DNA of 45,971 bases. Source: a virus. Position 1 is the stretch's first letter; every line of letters starts with the position of its first letter. Positions 15,037 to 22,858 of the stretch are shown here, in pieces. Under the pieces are notes generated by a model. That model had not been told where the DNA came from. It saw only the letters and a program-made list of their open reading frames with translations, and did no database searches. Made by a program: the position numbers and the translations under genes. The DNA lies in the IMG/VR virus record IMGVR_UViG_3300042890_004538, positions 1-45,971 of that record. One strand, 5' to 3'.

Positions 15037-15978
15037 TTACCAAGAATTTTTCATGTAACTCTCAGACACTTCAACTATTTTTTCAGCATACCAATCCTCA
15101 TAACGCTGTTTTATATAAATTTTACTATACTCTTTTTCATCTTTAAAATGATTTAATAATTTTTCTGTAGTCAAAACACCTTGACCAATCCAAATAACAA
15201 CCCAATCAGTTGGTCCCATTCTGATAACAAATTCCTTAAATAATGGCATTAGCTTATCACCAAGAACATTTATATGGTACCAATCTTTTAAAAATTTAAT
15301 AATATTATGTCTATGTAATTCAGTTTCTTTTTCTAAATCATCTGAATAACTTTCTATAATATCTTCATAGTTTGTTTTTTTATTTAATGTATCAGCATAT
15401 TTGTTTAGTTTAATAAACAAGTAATCAGAATATTCTTTATTAAACATATCTTCAATTATTCTACTAAAATAAGATAAATCATCATCAAAATCATTTTTAA
15501 TATTATGATATAATTGATAACTACCCAATGACATATCAATTATATTAAAATATTCACGTAGCTTTGGTTTTAAATATTTTGATTCATAGTGTGTGTTGAA
15601 TTGAGTAATTAAAAACATTTTATTAGTAGTGTTTGAAAACTTATCTAAAAATTTAGTTCGGTTAATTTCACTACCTAAATTACCATCATACTTAGTTAAA
15701 AAATAATTCATATCTTTTCCAATAATCTTAGATTCTGAAACAAACCAACGATGTAATACATTTAAACTACTCTCACCAGTATCTGTTTCAAAATCACCAA
15801 TTATATCAATAAAATGCTTATTAAAAGATTGAATTGATTCAATCTGATTCTTTTCTTTTTTTTTGTTGTAAGTATAAACCTTTTTATTTTCTTTATCAAC
15901 TACAACATAATCAATACTTCCAATGGAAACTTCATAATTTTTTGTTATAAAATCAATTATAATCTTTTCATCACTCAT
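15037..15978 (-). CDS. Hypothetical protein, 313 aa
   Basis: Unrecognised, helical, Tyr/Asn/Lys-rich. Features such as VLHRWFVSESKIIGKDMNYFL and MGPTDWVVIWIGQGVLTTEKLL suggest a folded enzyme-like or binding protein, but no motif is decisive. It begins 2 nt after the RNase R stop and is probably co-transcribed with it. Confidence 0.7.
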   Translation of the reverse strand: MSDEKIIIDFITKNYEVSIGSIDYVVVDKENKKVYTYNKKKEKNQIESIQSFNKHFIDIIGDFETDTGESSLNVLHRWFVSESKIIGKDMNYFLTKYDGNLGSEINRTKFLDKFSNTTNKMFLITQFNTHYESKYLKPKLREYFNIIDMSLGSYQLYHNIKNDFDDDLSYFSRIIEDMFNKEYSDYLFIKLNKYADTLNKKTNYEDIIESYSDDLEKETELHRHNIIKFLKDWYHINVLGDKLMPLFKEFVIRMGPTDWVVIWIGQGVLTTEKLLNHFKDEKEYSKIYIKQRYEDWYAEKIVEVSESYMKNSW

Positions 15979-15979
15979 A

Positions 15980-17926
15980 TCACAATCTTAATAACGTTAA
16001 GTTAATATTTTTCTTTTCAATATCAACTGATTTAACAACAACAATAACTTCATCACCTAAACGGATAATATCGCCAGTATTATAACCCTTAACTCGATAG
16101 TTTTCTGTATCAGCAATATAAGTATCACCACCAATTTCTGTTAGACGTACCAATCCATCACACCCATTTTCTTCAATAGTAACAAATAACCCATAGTCAG
16201 TAACGCTAGTAACCATACCCTTATATACTTTACCTACGTTATCAGACATATAAATACATTGCATGTATTTGATACTATCTCTCTCAGCTTTTTGTGCTTT
16301 TTTCTCTCTTTCAGATAAGTGACCACACTTAGCATCTAACTTAGCAACATTTGGTAATGACTTAGAGGTACCATCCAAGTACATACCCAATAACCTATGA
16401 ACAATAACATCTGGATAACGTCTAATTGGGCTAGTAAAATGAGCATAGTTCTTGAACCCTAAACCATAGTGACCTATATTCTTAGTCATATAGTTAGCTT
16501 TTTGCATTGTACGTACAACCAAGTTGCTAATCATTTCTTCTTCAGCAGTACCTCTAACATCCAACAATAACTTGTTAAGTGTTTTGGTAGTTTCTTCTGG
16601 TGTATTAATCTTGATGTCGTAACCAAATTGAATCAAGAAGTCTTTAAGTTGTTCTAACTTTTCTTCGTTTGGTTTCTCGTGTGCACGATTTACCATTGGA
16701 TACTGACGACTGTTCACGTATTGAGCAACGTGTCTGTTAGCCAACAACATGTATTCCTCAATAAGCTTGTTAGAATCCTTGCCAACCTTGAATATGATAT
16801 CAACTGGTTTGTTGTTTTCATCCAATTTAAACTTAACTTCATGCTTGTCAAAAGATATAGAACCTTTTTGTAAGCGAGTCTTACGCATTTTCTTCGCTAG
16901 CTTATCTAAGTTCAATATAGCTTTCTCTAAATTCTTATTCATAACAGTAAATGTACTAGTTGACTGAAAAGGTATATCTAAAGTACCACCCTCAATTACG
17001 GCTTGAGCTTCTTCGTATGTGAATCGTCTATCAGAGTTGATAACCGTTCTACCAAACCACTCTTCCAATACACGCCCATTATGGTCGATTTTAAAGACTG
17101 CTGAGAAGCAAAGCTTATCTTCGTTAGGTCTTAGTGAACAAAGTCCGTTAGACAAGTTCTCTGGAAGCATAGGGACACATCTATCTACAAGATAAACACT
17201 CGTTCCCCTACCATAAGCTTCTCTATCCAATTCTGTTTCTGGTCGTAAGTAATGTGATACGTCAGCAATGTGAACACCAACGAATAACTCACCGTTTACC
17301 CATTCAACACTCAGAGCATCATCAAAGTCTTTTGCATCATGTGGGTCAATCGTGAATGTAAGCACATCACGCATATCTCTACGTTTTTCTATCTCTGCTT
17401 CAGAGATTACAGTTGATATTGCATCAGCCTCAGCGATTACATCTTCTGGGAAATCATATGGCAATCCATATTCCTCAAGGATACTGTGTATCTCTGTTTC
17501 GTGTTCACCAGCATAACCAATAACTCTAACTATCTTACCGTTAGGGTTCTTAGCATCATCTTTCCAATCAGTTAATTGTGCAACAACCTTTTGACCATCC
17601 AACGCACCATTAATATTATTTAATGGAATAAAAAAGTCAATTGATATCTTATTGCTATCTGGTACAAAGAATGCGTATTTTGGACTTATTTGAATAGTTC
17701 CAACAAATTCTGTCCTAAATCTTTCAACAATCTCAACCACCTCACCTTCAATGCTTCGACCATTGCCTTGAATGACACGAACCTTAACTGTATCTAGGTG
17801 TAGTGATTTGTTTGTGTTATTTTTACTTAAGTAAATGTCTTTTGGTAAGTCCGTGCTAACCAAGTATGCAGAACCACTAGCATTCATGCTAATTTTACCT
17901 TCTAATATATCGTTTATTTTAATCAT
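15980..17926 (-). CDS. rnr: RNase R-type 3'-5' exoribonuclease, 648 aa
   Basis: Processive RNase II/R family enzyme. An N-terminal cold-shock region (about 1-100) is followed by an RNB domain with the catalytic acidic cluster FTIDPHDAKDFDDALSV (about 189-205), LYLVDRC-like and LPENLSNGLCSL segments, and NYAHFTSPIRRYPDVIVHRLL (about 493-513). A C-terminal S1 domain follows (VYKGMVTSVTDYGLFVTIEENGCDGLV, about 565-591). It lacks the long basic tail of E. coli RNase R. It is between a metallopeptidase-like gene and a 313-aa unknown. RNase R degrades non-stop mRNA with SmpB/tmRNA, and smpB is also in this window. Confidence 0.95.
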   Translation of the reverse strand: MIKINDILEGKISMNASGSAYLVSTDLPKDIYLSKNNTNKSLHLDTVKVRVIQGNGRSIEGEVVEIVERFRTEFVGTIQISPKYAFFVPDSNKISIDFFIPLNNINGALDGQKVVAQLTDWKDDAKNPNGKIVRVIGYAGEHETEIHSILEEYGLPYDFPEDVIAEADAISTVISEAEIEKRRDMRDVLTFTIDPHDAKDFDDALSVEWVNGELFVGVHIADVSHYLRPETELDREAYGRGTSVYLVDRCVPMLPENLSNGLCSLRPNEDKLCFSAVFKIDHNGRVLEEWFGRTVINSDRRFTYEEAQAVIEGGTLDIPFQSTSTFTVMNKNLEKAILNLDKLAKKMRKTRLQKGSISFDKHEVKFKLDENNKPVDIIFKVGKDSNKLIEEYMLLANRHVAQYVNSRQYPMVNRAHEKPNEEKLEQLKDFLIQFGYDIKINTPEETTKTLNKLLLDVRGTAEEEMISNLVVRTMQKANYMTKNIGHYGLGFKNYAHFTSPIRRYPDVIVHRLLGMYLDGTSKSLPNVAKLDAKCGHLSEREKKAQKAERDSIKYMQCIYMSDNVGKVYKGMVTSVTDYGLFVTIEENGCDGLVRLTEIGGDTYIADTENYRVKGYNTGDIIRLGDEVIVVVKSVDIEKKNINLTLLRL

Positions 17927-17928
17927 AA

Positions 17929-18447
17929 TTATTTTTTTTCTTCAACAAACTGTTCTAAGTATTGTTTGTATGTTTGTTCGTTTGTTATTTTACCAAACAT
18001 CCCTCGTGTTTGATTTACATATCTATCCCTATTTGATTTAATGTTTAATTGTTGTGTTATTTCTCTGGATAGGTATTCATTTGTTAATGTTTTAAAGATA
18101 TGACAAGCATATCTATCAGCAGTCATTTCTTCTTGGATAATATGGTCTGAAAAAGACTCAAAATTAGTATTGGACATCATATTGATAACATGTTCTTTAC
18201 CCATCTTTTCAATTCGTTTGAAATGACCAGTTTCATGCAGTATGACATAAGCAATCATTTTATTGTTGAATGTGTGTTTTAGTTTACTGATATCCAAAAA
18301 TACACAATAAAAAGTTGCAATACCTAAAGGTCCTTTTAAAGTCCTATCTCGGTATTCAATCCCACTTTTTTCCATGAAATCTAAGATTGGGTTTAAATCA
18401 AAACCATCTTTAGATTTACTTAATTTTTTTCTTATTGTCTTATCCAT
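17929..18447 (-). CDS. HExxH putative zinc metalloprotein, 172 aa
   Basis: Contains VILHETGHFKRIE (HExxH zincin motif, about residues 70-74) and a downstream EEMTADRYA that could supply the third zinc ligand and is typical of ImmA/IrrE-like and related phage metallopeptidases. Starts with a basic N-terminus and no signal peptide, so it is probably cytosolic. Own promoter at 18452-18483; rnr follows by 2 nt. Confidence 0.72.
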   Translation of the reverse strand: MDKTIRKKLSKSKDGFDLNPILDFMEKSGIEYRDRTLKGPLGIATFYCVFLDISKLKHTFNNKMIAYVILHETGHFKRIEKMGKEHVINMMSNTNFESFSDHIIQEEMTADRYACHIFKTLTNEYLSREITQQLNIKSNRDRYVNQTRGMFGKITNEQTYKQYLEQFVEEKK

Positions 18448-18451
18448 ATTA

Positions 18452-18483
18452 CAAATATACTAAAATTATTTAATAAAAACAAA
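18452..18483 (-). promoter_or_regulatory. Bacteroidota-type promoter for the metalloprotein-rnr operon
   Basis: TTTG (18483-18480), 20-nt spacer, TATATTTG (18459-18452). Confidence 0.78.
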
Positions 18484-18490
18484 TTTTAAA

Positions 18491-18517
18491 TAAAAAAACC
18501 CACAATAATGTGGGTTT
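18491..18517 (-). terminator. Intrinsic terminator after the HAD gene
   Basis: Minus strand AACCCACA, loop TTAT, TGTGGGTT, then a T run (18498-18492). It follows the gene ending at 18522 and precedes the promoter at 18452-18483. Confidence 0.88.
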
Positions 18518-18521
18518 AATT

Positions 18522-19040
18522 TTAGTGTCGGTTAGCTGGCACCAAGTTTATACTGAATTCTTTCAACCTACCATTTAAACACTGAGCTTTACCCCATTGT
18601 TCAAATGTTGGTATATGCTCCATACGGTCATCCCACATTTCTAATTCAACAACATTAGGATATTTATCCAATAGTGTCTCCATTGTTCGCATCTTTTCAA
18701 TATCAGTGTTTCCACCTCTATTGTAACAATATTCATCGAACTCAAATCCTTTTGAATCAAGAATTTTTTTAACGTAATCTTTCAATTTAATCATACGACC
18801 AGTTAACATTACCATAATAGTATCTGGGTTAGCTTTTTCACGATTGTAATCGATTTCAACATCATCAACTGTTGGCATATCAAATATGTCCATATCTAAT
18901 GATTCATGTCTACCCCACCATCCTTCATATGGCCATGCTTTGCCAGTTTTTTTGTTATACGTGATTCTACCCATATCTGGTAATGGTGTTTCAACCAAAG
19001 TACCATCAAAGTCAAAAATTTTCAATTTTGTTTTTGTCAT
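18522..19040 (-). CDS. HAD-superfamily phosphatase (RNA-repair HAD type), 172 aa
   Basis: Motif I FDFDGTLVETP, motif II MLTGR, motif IV EMWDDRMEH. The TLVETP/WWGRHESLD layout is like the HAD phosphatase domain found in 'Swiss army knife' RNA-repair proteins. A role in trimming phosphates from damaged RNA ends is inferred only. ATG 19040 overlaps the upstream stop as ATGA; an in-frame ATG at 19052 is an alternative. A strong terminator follows. Confidence 0.78.
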   Translation of the reverse strand: MTKTKLKIFDFDGTLVETPLPDMGRITYNKKTGKAWPYEGWWGRHESLDMDIFDMPTVDDVEIDYNREKANPDTIMVMLTGRMIKLKDYVKKILDSKGFEFDEYCYNRGGNTDIEKMRTMETLLDKYPNVVELEMWDDRMEHIPTFEQWGKAQCLNGRLKEFSINLVPANRH

Positions 19041-19366
19041 ATCTTTATCCATTTTAAAACTCTTTTAATTATATTTTCTTTTGCTTCATTCTCTAGTAAA
19101 GCACCATATATTCTTTTTGTTGCTGAACCAATAAGAATTTTAGTTATTGGTCCATGCACATTTATCGTCTGTTTTAGAGCTCCGTTTATCTTTTTGGTCT
19201 CTAATGTTTTTAATCTTTTTAATTTCTCAATAGTTTCAAGGTTATCCTTTTCATATTGGTCAACGTAGTTTAATATTACATCAATATTCACTTCATTTTT
19301 AGATAATTCAGTATTTATTTTATCATGTAATTTACCTCGTCTGGTTTTTAATATGTTAAATTCCAT
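19037..19366 (-). CDS. Hypothetical helical protein, 109 aa
   Basis: Basic, helical protein (MEFNILKTRRGKLHDKIN) with no recognised motif. Translationally coupled to the HAD gene. A -7 box (TATATTTG, 19387-19380) precedes it, with a weak -33. Confidence 0.6.
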   Translation of the reverse strand: MEFNILKTRRGKLHDKINTELSKNEVNIDVILNYVDQYEKDNLETIEKLKRLKTLETKKINGALKQTINVHGPITKILIGSATKRIYGALLENEAKENIIKRVLKWIKI

Positions 19367-19379
19367 TCTTTTTGTTTTA

Positions 19380-19387
19380 CAAATATA
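19380..19387 (-). promoter_or_regulatory. Promoter -7 box
   Basis: TATATTTG on the minus strand, 14 nt before ATG 19366; the -33 element is poor. Confidence 0.55.
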
Positions 19388-19426
19388 CTAAAAATATTTT
19401 AATTTCATAGTATTATTTTATTTTTT

Positions 19427-20050
19427 TTATTCTCGACTAGAAATTCCAATAAGATTACTCCATTTTTGTATTGCTTTATAAACACCATTTTCGTTATCTC
19501 TATCATTTAAAGTCATTTCAATATTTGTTGTTGTATTATAATGTTCAGCCACTTGTAATACATTTTGTCTATAGGTTTCTTCATCGTATGCTCTAACATT
19601 TCTATTAATTGGACTTCTTCTACCAGTAGTTGCACTCATAGTCTCATCAATAGGGTCAACACCATATTGATAATCAAGATACATCAATTCACCTATTGGT
19701 GCTGACATTGGTTGAACGGAAACCAAATCCAAACCAAGAAGGGTTGTAGCAACATGTTGTGCAACTGGAAATAAAGAATCGATATATTCCCAATACCTAT
19801 CTAAGTTGACATCTTCTTTTAACGTTTTAGCCCATGAAAATATAATTGGTTTTAATTCTTCTTCAGTTAAAAAGAATATTGTCTTAAATTCTGATAATAA
19901 TATATTAGGTGATTCAAAAGACCTAAATTTTGAGACATCATTAATTTTATATAAAGCATCACCATCAAACTTAAATACACTGTATTTGGTTACACTAGTT
20001 AATTCTAAAACGTATGTTTGAGATAAGTAATTGTGTATGAATTTTTCCAT
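19427..20050 (-). CDS. Protein with T4-gp23-like capsid motif, 207 aa
   Basis: N-terminal ~75 aa share motif order with the 118-aa protein at 3873. The centre (about residues 97-130) reads VAQHVATTLLGLDLVSVQPMSAP followed by IGELMYLDYQYG. This resembles the region of T4-type major capsid proteins where (I/V)xGVQPMxxPTG...FxxxxxYG occurs. The protein is far too short for a capsid subunit. It may be a capsid-derived fusion, a decoy, or an assembly factor. ATG 20050 is used; the longer ORF starts with TTG. Confidence 0.6.
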   Translation of the reverse strand: MEKFIHNYLSQTYVLELTSVTKYSVFKFDGDALYKINDVSKFRSFESPNILLSEFKTIFFLTEEELKPIIFSWAKTLKEDVNLDRYWEYIDSLFPVAQHVATTLLGLDLVSVQPMSAPIGELMYLDYQYGVDPIDETMSATTGRRSPINRNVRAYDEETYRQNVLQVAEHYNTTTNIEMTLNDRDNENGVYKAIQKWSNLIGISSRE

Positions 20051-20086
20051 ACACAATCATACTTATTTCTGTTGAATATGTAAACC

Positions 20087-20587
20087 TTATTTCTTAGGTT
20101 TTGGTTTGATAAAACCAATTAATTTTTTACCTTCCATACTAGGTAAACCTTCAGCAACACCATGTTCTTCAACAGCAATAATTAGTTTAAGCATAAGTGC
20201 CTTACCTTTATCTATAAAAGTCATTTCACGACCCTTGAATTGGAGAGTAATCTTAACCTTATGACCTTTTTCTAAGAATTCAATAATATGTTTAGCACGA
20301 TACGTTAAATCATTCTCAGCAGTATTTGGACCTAACTTGATTTCTTTTATCTCTGGTGCTTTATTTTTAGCTTTTTTAGCTTTATTTTGCTCATAGATAA
20401 ATTTCTCATAATTAAGAATTCTACATACTGGTGGTGATGTTGATGCGTTTATCAAAACCAAATCCATTTCTTGTTCTTCAGCAATTTTTAATGCTTCTGA
20501 TAATTTAATAATCCCTTGTTCTTGTAATCTAACTTCTATTGCTCGAATTTCTTCGTTTAATAAGTGTTCTCGTTTCTTTTTAGCCAT
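20087..20587 (-). CDS. infC: Translation initiation factor IF-3, 166 aa
   Basis: IF-3 binds the 30S subunit, prevents 50S joining and proofreads start-codon pairing. Both domains are present: N-terminal LLNEEIRAIEVRLQEQG ... SEALKIAEEQEMDLVLINASTSPPVCRILNYEKFIYE, and C-terminal KEIKLGPNTAENDLTYRAKHIIEFLEKGHKVKITLQFKGREM. Length is close to bacterial IF-3. It uses an ordinary ATG instead of the rare start codon of host infC, so it would escape IF-3 autoregulation (inference). It abuts the upstream gene exactly (20588). Confidence 0.95.
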   Translation of the reverse strand: MAKKKREHLLNEEIRAIEVRLQEQGIIKLSEALKIAEEQEMDLVLINASTSPPVCRILNYEKFIYEQNKAKKAKNKAPEIKEIKLGPNTAENDLTYRAKHIIEFLEKGHKVKITLQFKGREMTFIDKGKALMLKLIIAVEEHGVAEGLPSMEGKKLIGFIKPKPKK

Positions 20588-21082
20588 TTATTTATTTATA
20601 ATGTAAAGTTCATCAATGTCAGCATTTTGAAAAGTACTGATTAATTCTTCTAATGTTTCAACTTGTTTTATACCATATTTTTCACAAACAATATCAATAT
20701 TACCTTTTCTGAAATAACCTTCTGGACAACATACTATCATTTTCTTGCTATGTGCAAAAACACCTAACTCTAATAATGATATTGGGCTAACAGTATTTGG
20801 GTCAAAATACATAAGTATTATATCCGCTTGTTCCAAAGCATTTAATTCCCATTCAACTTGTTCTCTGAAATTTTCGTTTTCTTTAACTTGTTCCCAAGAT
20901 GAATCCCAATCATTTCTTCTAGGGTTAAAATATATATATGGCATTTTAGATGTTGCTTCGATTATCATTCTTTGAAAATCAATAGCCTTACCCATTTCAA
21001 TACTACCAGCTAAGAATATAGATATATATCCATCTTTCTTAAGCAACTCATTTGGTGCTTGTATTTCGATTGCTTTACTCAT
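20588..21082 (-). CDS. Nucleoside 2-deoxyribosyltransferase-like protein, 164 aa
   Basis: Matches the nucleoside 2-deoxyribosyltransferase/SLOG-like layout: SIFLAGSIEMGKAIDFQR at the N-terminus, FNPRRNDWDSSW, REQVEWELNALEQADIILMYFDPNT with the family acidic residue, and SPISLLELGVFAHSKKMIVCCPEGYFRKGNID. Such proteins exchange or hydrolyse base-deoxyribose bonds and could recycle or edit nucleotides. Part of the 22.8-20.1 kb operon. Confidence 0.82.
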   Translation of the reverse strand: MSKAIEIQAPNELLKKDGYISIFLAGSIEMGKAIDFQRMIIEATSKMPYIYFNPRRNDWDSSWEQVKENENFREQVEWELNALEQADIILMYFDPNTVSPISLLELGVFAHSKKMIVCCPEGYFRKGNIDIVCEKYGIKQVETLEELISTFQNADIDELYIINK

Positions 21083-21258
21083 CAGTTTAAATTTATATCA
21101 AAATGATTATCATTATCTTCTTCGGAATTGGTTATTGTTATACTTTCAATCACACCACCCAATTCATCCAATACAGTTACTTCCAACCTCCCAGTTAAAT
21201 CATCATATTCTATTTCTATTATGTATTCACCTAAGTCAATTATTTTATTGAATTTCAT
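21082..21258 (-). CDS. Hypothetical protein, 58 aa
   Basis: Small acidic beta-rich protein (MKFNKIIDLGEYIIEIEYDD). ATG 21258 overlaps the Smr gene stop as ATGA; the longer ORF begins with TTG and is rejected. Unknown function. Confidence 0.6.
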   Translation of the reverse strand: MKFNKIIDLGEYIIEIEYDDLTGRLEVTVLDELGGVIESITITNSEEDNDNHFDINLN

Positions 21259-21473
21259 ATTAGTATTACAGTCAAAACACCCCAATTCATAAAACCTTCA
21301 GTGCACACAAAACCATAGTCATAAACACAGTCATACACAATTCCTTTCATTCTTTTTGAGTTTCCAGTTACAATCTCTACACTTGGTGTGTTTCGTTGAA
21401 TGGCTTCCCATAGAAATGAATCGACCTTGTTTGACACTTCTACGTGTCTAATACCATGTAAATCTAGTTTCAT
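21255..21473 (-). CDS. Smr-domain-like small protein, 72 aa
   Basis: MKLDLHGIRHVEV carries the LDLHG motif of Smr domains. VEIVTGNSKRMKGIV occupies the place of the TGxGxH motif, with the Gly and His positions changed. Smr domains cut nucleic acid, including mRNA in collided ribosomes. Here the domain is minimal and the second motif degenerate, so activity is uncertain. Confidence 0.68.
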   Translation of the reverse strand: MKLDLHGIRHVEVSNKVDSFLWEAIQRNTPSVEIVTGNSKRMKGIVYDCVYDYGFVCTEGFMNWGVLTVILI

Positions 21474-21940
21474 CTTATTATATCAATTATTTTACCGATA
21501 CACGCAACTTGTGTATCGTGAAGTAATTCTTTAGCTTCTTTAAGTGTTACCCATTTATAACCATCCATTTCTGGAAAACCACCACGTTCAATTGGTACAT
21601 CTGAGTTACACTTAATTATGACACTATCCCAATCAATATTAGATGTTTGTAATTCTAAAAATAAGAAAGGGTGTAAATCCTTTTTCTTATGACCATAATT
21701 AACAATATCAAACTCATAAATTTTAAAATTGTCGTTAACATTTAATGTTTCATCATTTAAATTAACATTTGTTTCTTCATAAGTTTCACGGATAGCAGCT
21801 TCCATTGCATCCTCACCTTCTTCTATCTTACCTTTTGGTATACTCCATACATTAGGTGCGTGATTTGTTGGATGACAAATCAATACATTGAAGTCTTTTC
21901 TCATCAAAAATATACCAGCCGCATGTACTTTATTACCCAT
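21470..21940 (-). CDS. Nudix hydrolase, 156 aa
   Basis: Perfect Nudix box GKIEEGEDAMEAAIRETYEET (about residues 37-57), preceded by WSIPKG. Nudix enzymes cleave nucleoside diphosphates linked to another group (dNTPs, Ap4A, ADP-ribose, capped RNA); the substrate cannot be told here. Overlaps the Smr gene by 4 nt and follows the tRNA-binding gene by 2 nt. Confidence 0.9.
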   Translation of the reverse strand: MGNKVHAAGIFLMRKDFNVLICHPTNHAPNVWSIPKGKIEEGEDAMEAAIRETYEETNVNLNDETLNVNDNFKIYEFDIVNYGHKKKDLHPFLFLELQTSNIDWDSVIIKCNSDVPIERGGFPEMDGYKWVTLKEAKELLHDTQVACIGKIIDIIR

Positions 21941-21942
21941 AA

Positions 21943-22290
21943 TTAAAATATTTGTGTCCCTAATAAATAGTTTGAAAAATCCAATTCGCCATTAATTCCT
22001 TCACCAATAATTATCATTGCTTGAGATTCAACACCCATCATCTTAGATGGTACTAAATTAACAACAAATGGTAAATGTAAATCAATAAAAAATTCTGGTT
22101 CATGCTTATCACCCAAATTTGTAACAACAGTTTTAATATTATCAGTTGTTTGAGGACCAAAAGAAACTGATAACTTTAATAGTTTATTACTTTTAGGTAT
22201 ACGTTCAGAAGCGACTACACAACCTATACGTATTTCTAATTTAGATTCAATATCTAAAAATTCATCATATGTTATTTTTTCTTTATTCAT
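21943..22290 (-). CDS. EMAP-II/CsaA-like tRNA-binding domain protein, 115 aa
   Basis: Single OB-fold tRNA-binding domain like the C-terminus of MetRS or CsaA: IRIGCVVASERIPKSNKLLKLSV, KTVVTNLGD, LPFVVNLVPSKMMGVESQAMII. Such domains bind tRNA elbows non-specifically or dimerise. As a stand-alone phage protein it may chaperone the phage tRNAs (inference). Coupled to the preceding 48-aa gene by ATGA. Confidence 0.82.
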   Translation of the reverse strand: MNKEKITYDEFLDIESKLEIRIGCVVASERIPKSNKLLKLSVSFGPQTTDNIKTVVTNLGDKHEPEFFIDLHLPFVVNLVPSKMMGVESQAMIIIGEGINGELDFSNYLLGTQIF

Positions 22291-22433
22291 AATTTATCTA
22301 ATATATTTTGATAAGCAGATAAATAAGTTTCAAATTCTATCATATCACTCGAATTGTGGGAACCTTCACCCATATCAACCAATTCTTGGTAATACTTAAT
22401 TTGTTCTTCTAAATATGCTTTAATTTCTTCCAT
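22287..22433 (-). CDS. Hypothetical small protein, 48 aa
   Basis: Short acidic helical protein (MEEIKAYLEEQIKYYQELVD). ATG 22433 shares a base with the TAA of the upstream HAD gene, and its TGA overlaps the next ATG, so it is locked into the operon at both ends. This supports it as a real gene. Confidence 0.65.
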   Translation of the reverse strand: MEEIKAYLEEQIKYYQELVDMGEGSHNSSDMIEFETYLSAYQNILDKL

Positions 22434-22822
22434 TATTTAATTAATTTCATTTCAATTAATAATTCCTCTACCTTTTTCCAATCAACAAATGGTCTATCAT
22501 GATATGCAACATTAATAATCAAAGGACAACCCAAAGCAGCATCATCAATATAAATATTACCATAAGCCTTTGGACTTTTGGTCCAAGTTGATTGTGTTGG
22601 ATTTGTGTTGATACCAAACAATGGTATCCCTTGTTCACTAAACCAAGCAACTGCTTCATCCAATTGTTTACCACTTCTCATTGTAAAAAGAATTAACCGA
22701 TGTCCAGCATCGGTTAATCTCTTTAAGATAGGTTCTGAACCTACCTCTTTGCCAATGTATGGGTATGAATGTGTAACACACGTACCATCAAAATCAATCA
22801 CCAAATATAATTTTTCATTCAT
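22433..22822 (-). CDS. HAD-like hydrolase, 129 aa
   Basis: Small HAD protein with motif I DFDGTCVTHSYP, motif II LFTMR and motif IV YIDDAALG. It resembles small phage HAD hydrolases with no cap domain; the substrate is unknown. First gene of the operon driven by the promoter at 22827-22858. Confidence 0.82.
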   Translation of the reverse strand: MNEKLYLVIDFDGTCVTHSYPYIGKEVGSEPILKRLTDAGHRLILFTMRSGKQLDEAVAWFSEQGIPLFGINTNPTQSTWTKSPKAYGNIYIDDAALGCPLIINVAYHDRPFVDWKKVEELLIEMKLIK

Positions 22823-22826
22823 AATA

Positions 22827-22858
22827 CAAATGTACTATTTTTTCTTGAAGAAACCAAA
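22827..22858 (-). promoter_or_regulatory. Bacteroidota-type promoter
   Basis: TTTG (22858-22855), 20-nt spacer, TACATTTG (22834-22827), inside the 3' end of the coiled-coil gene. Confidence 0.75.
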
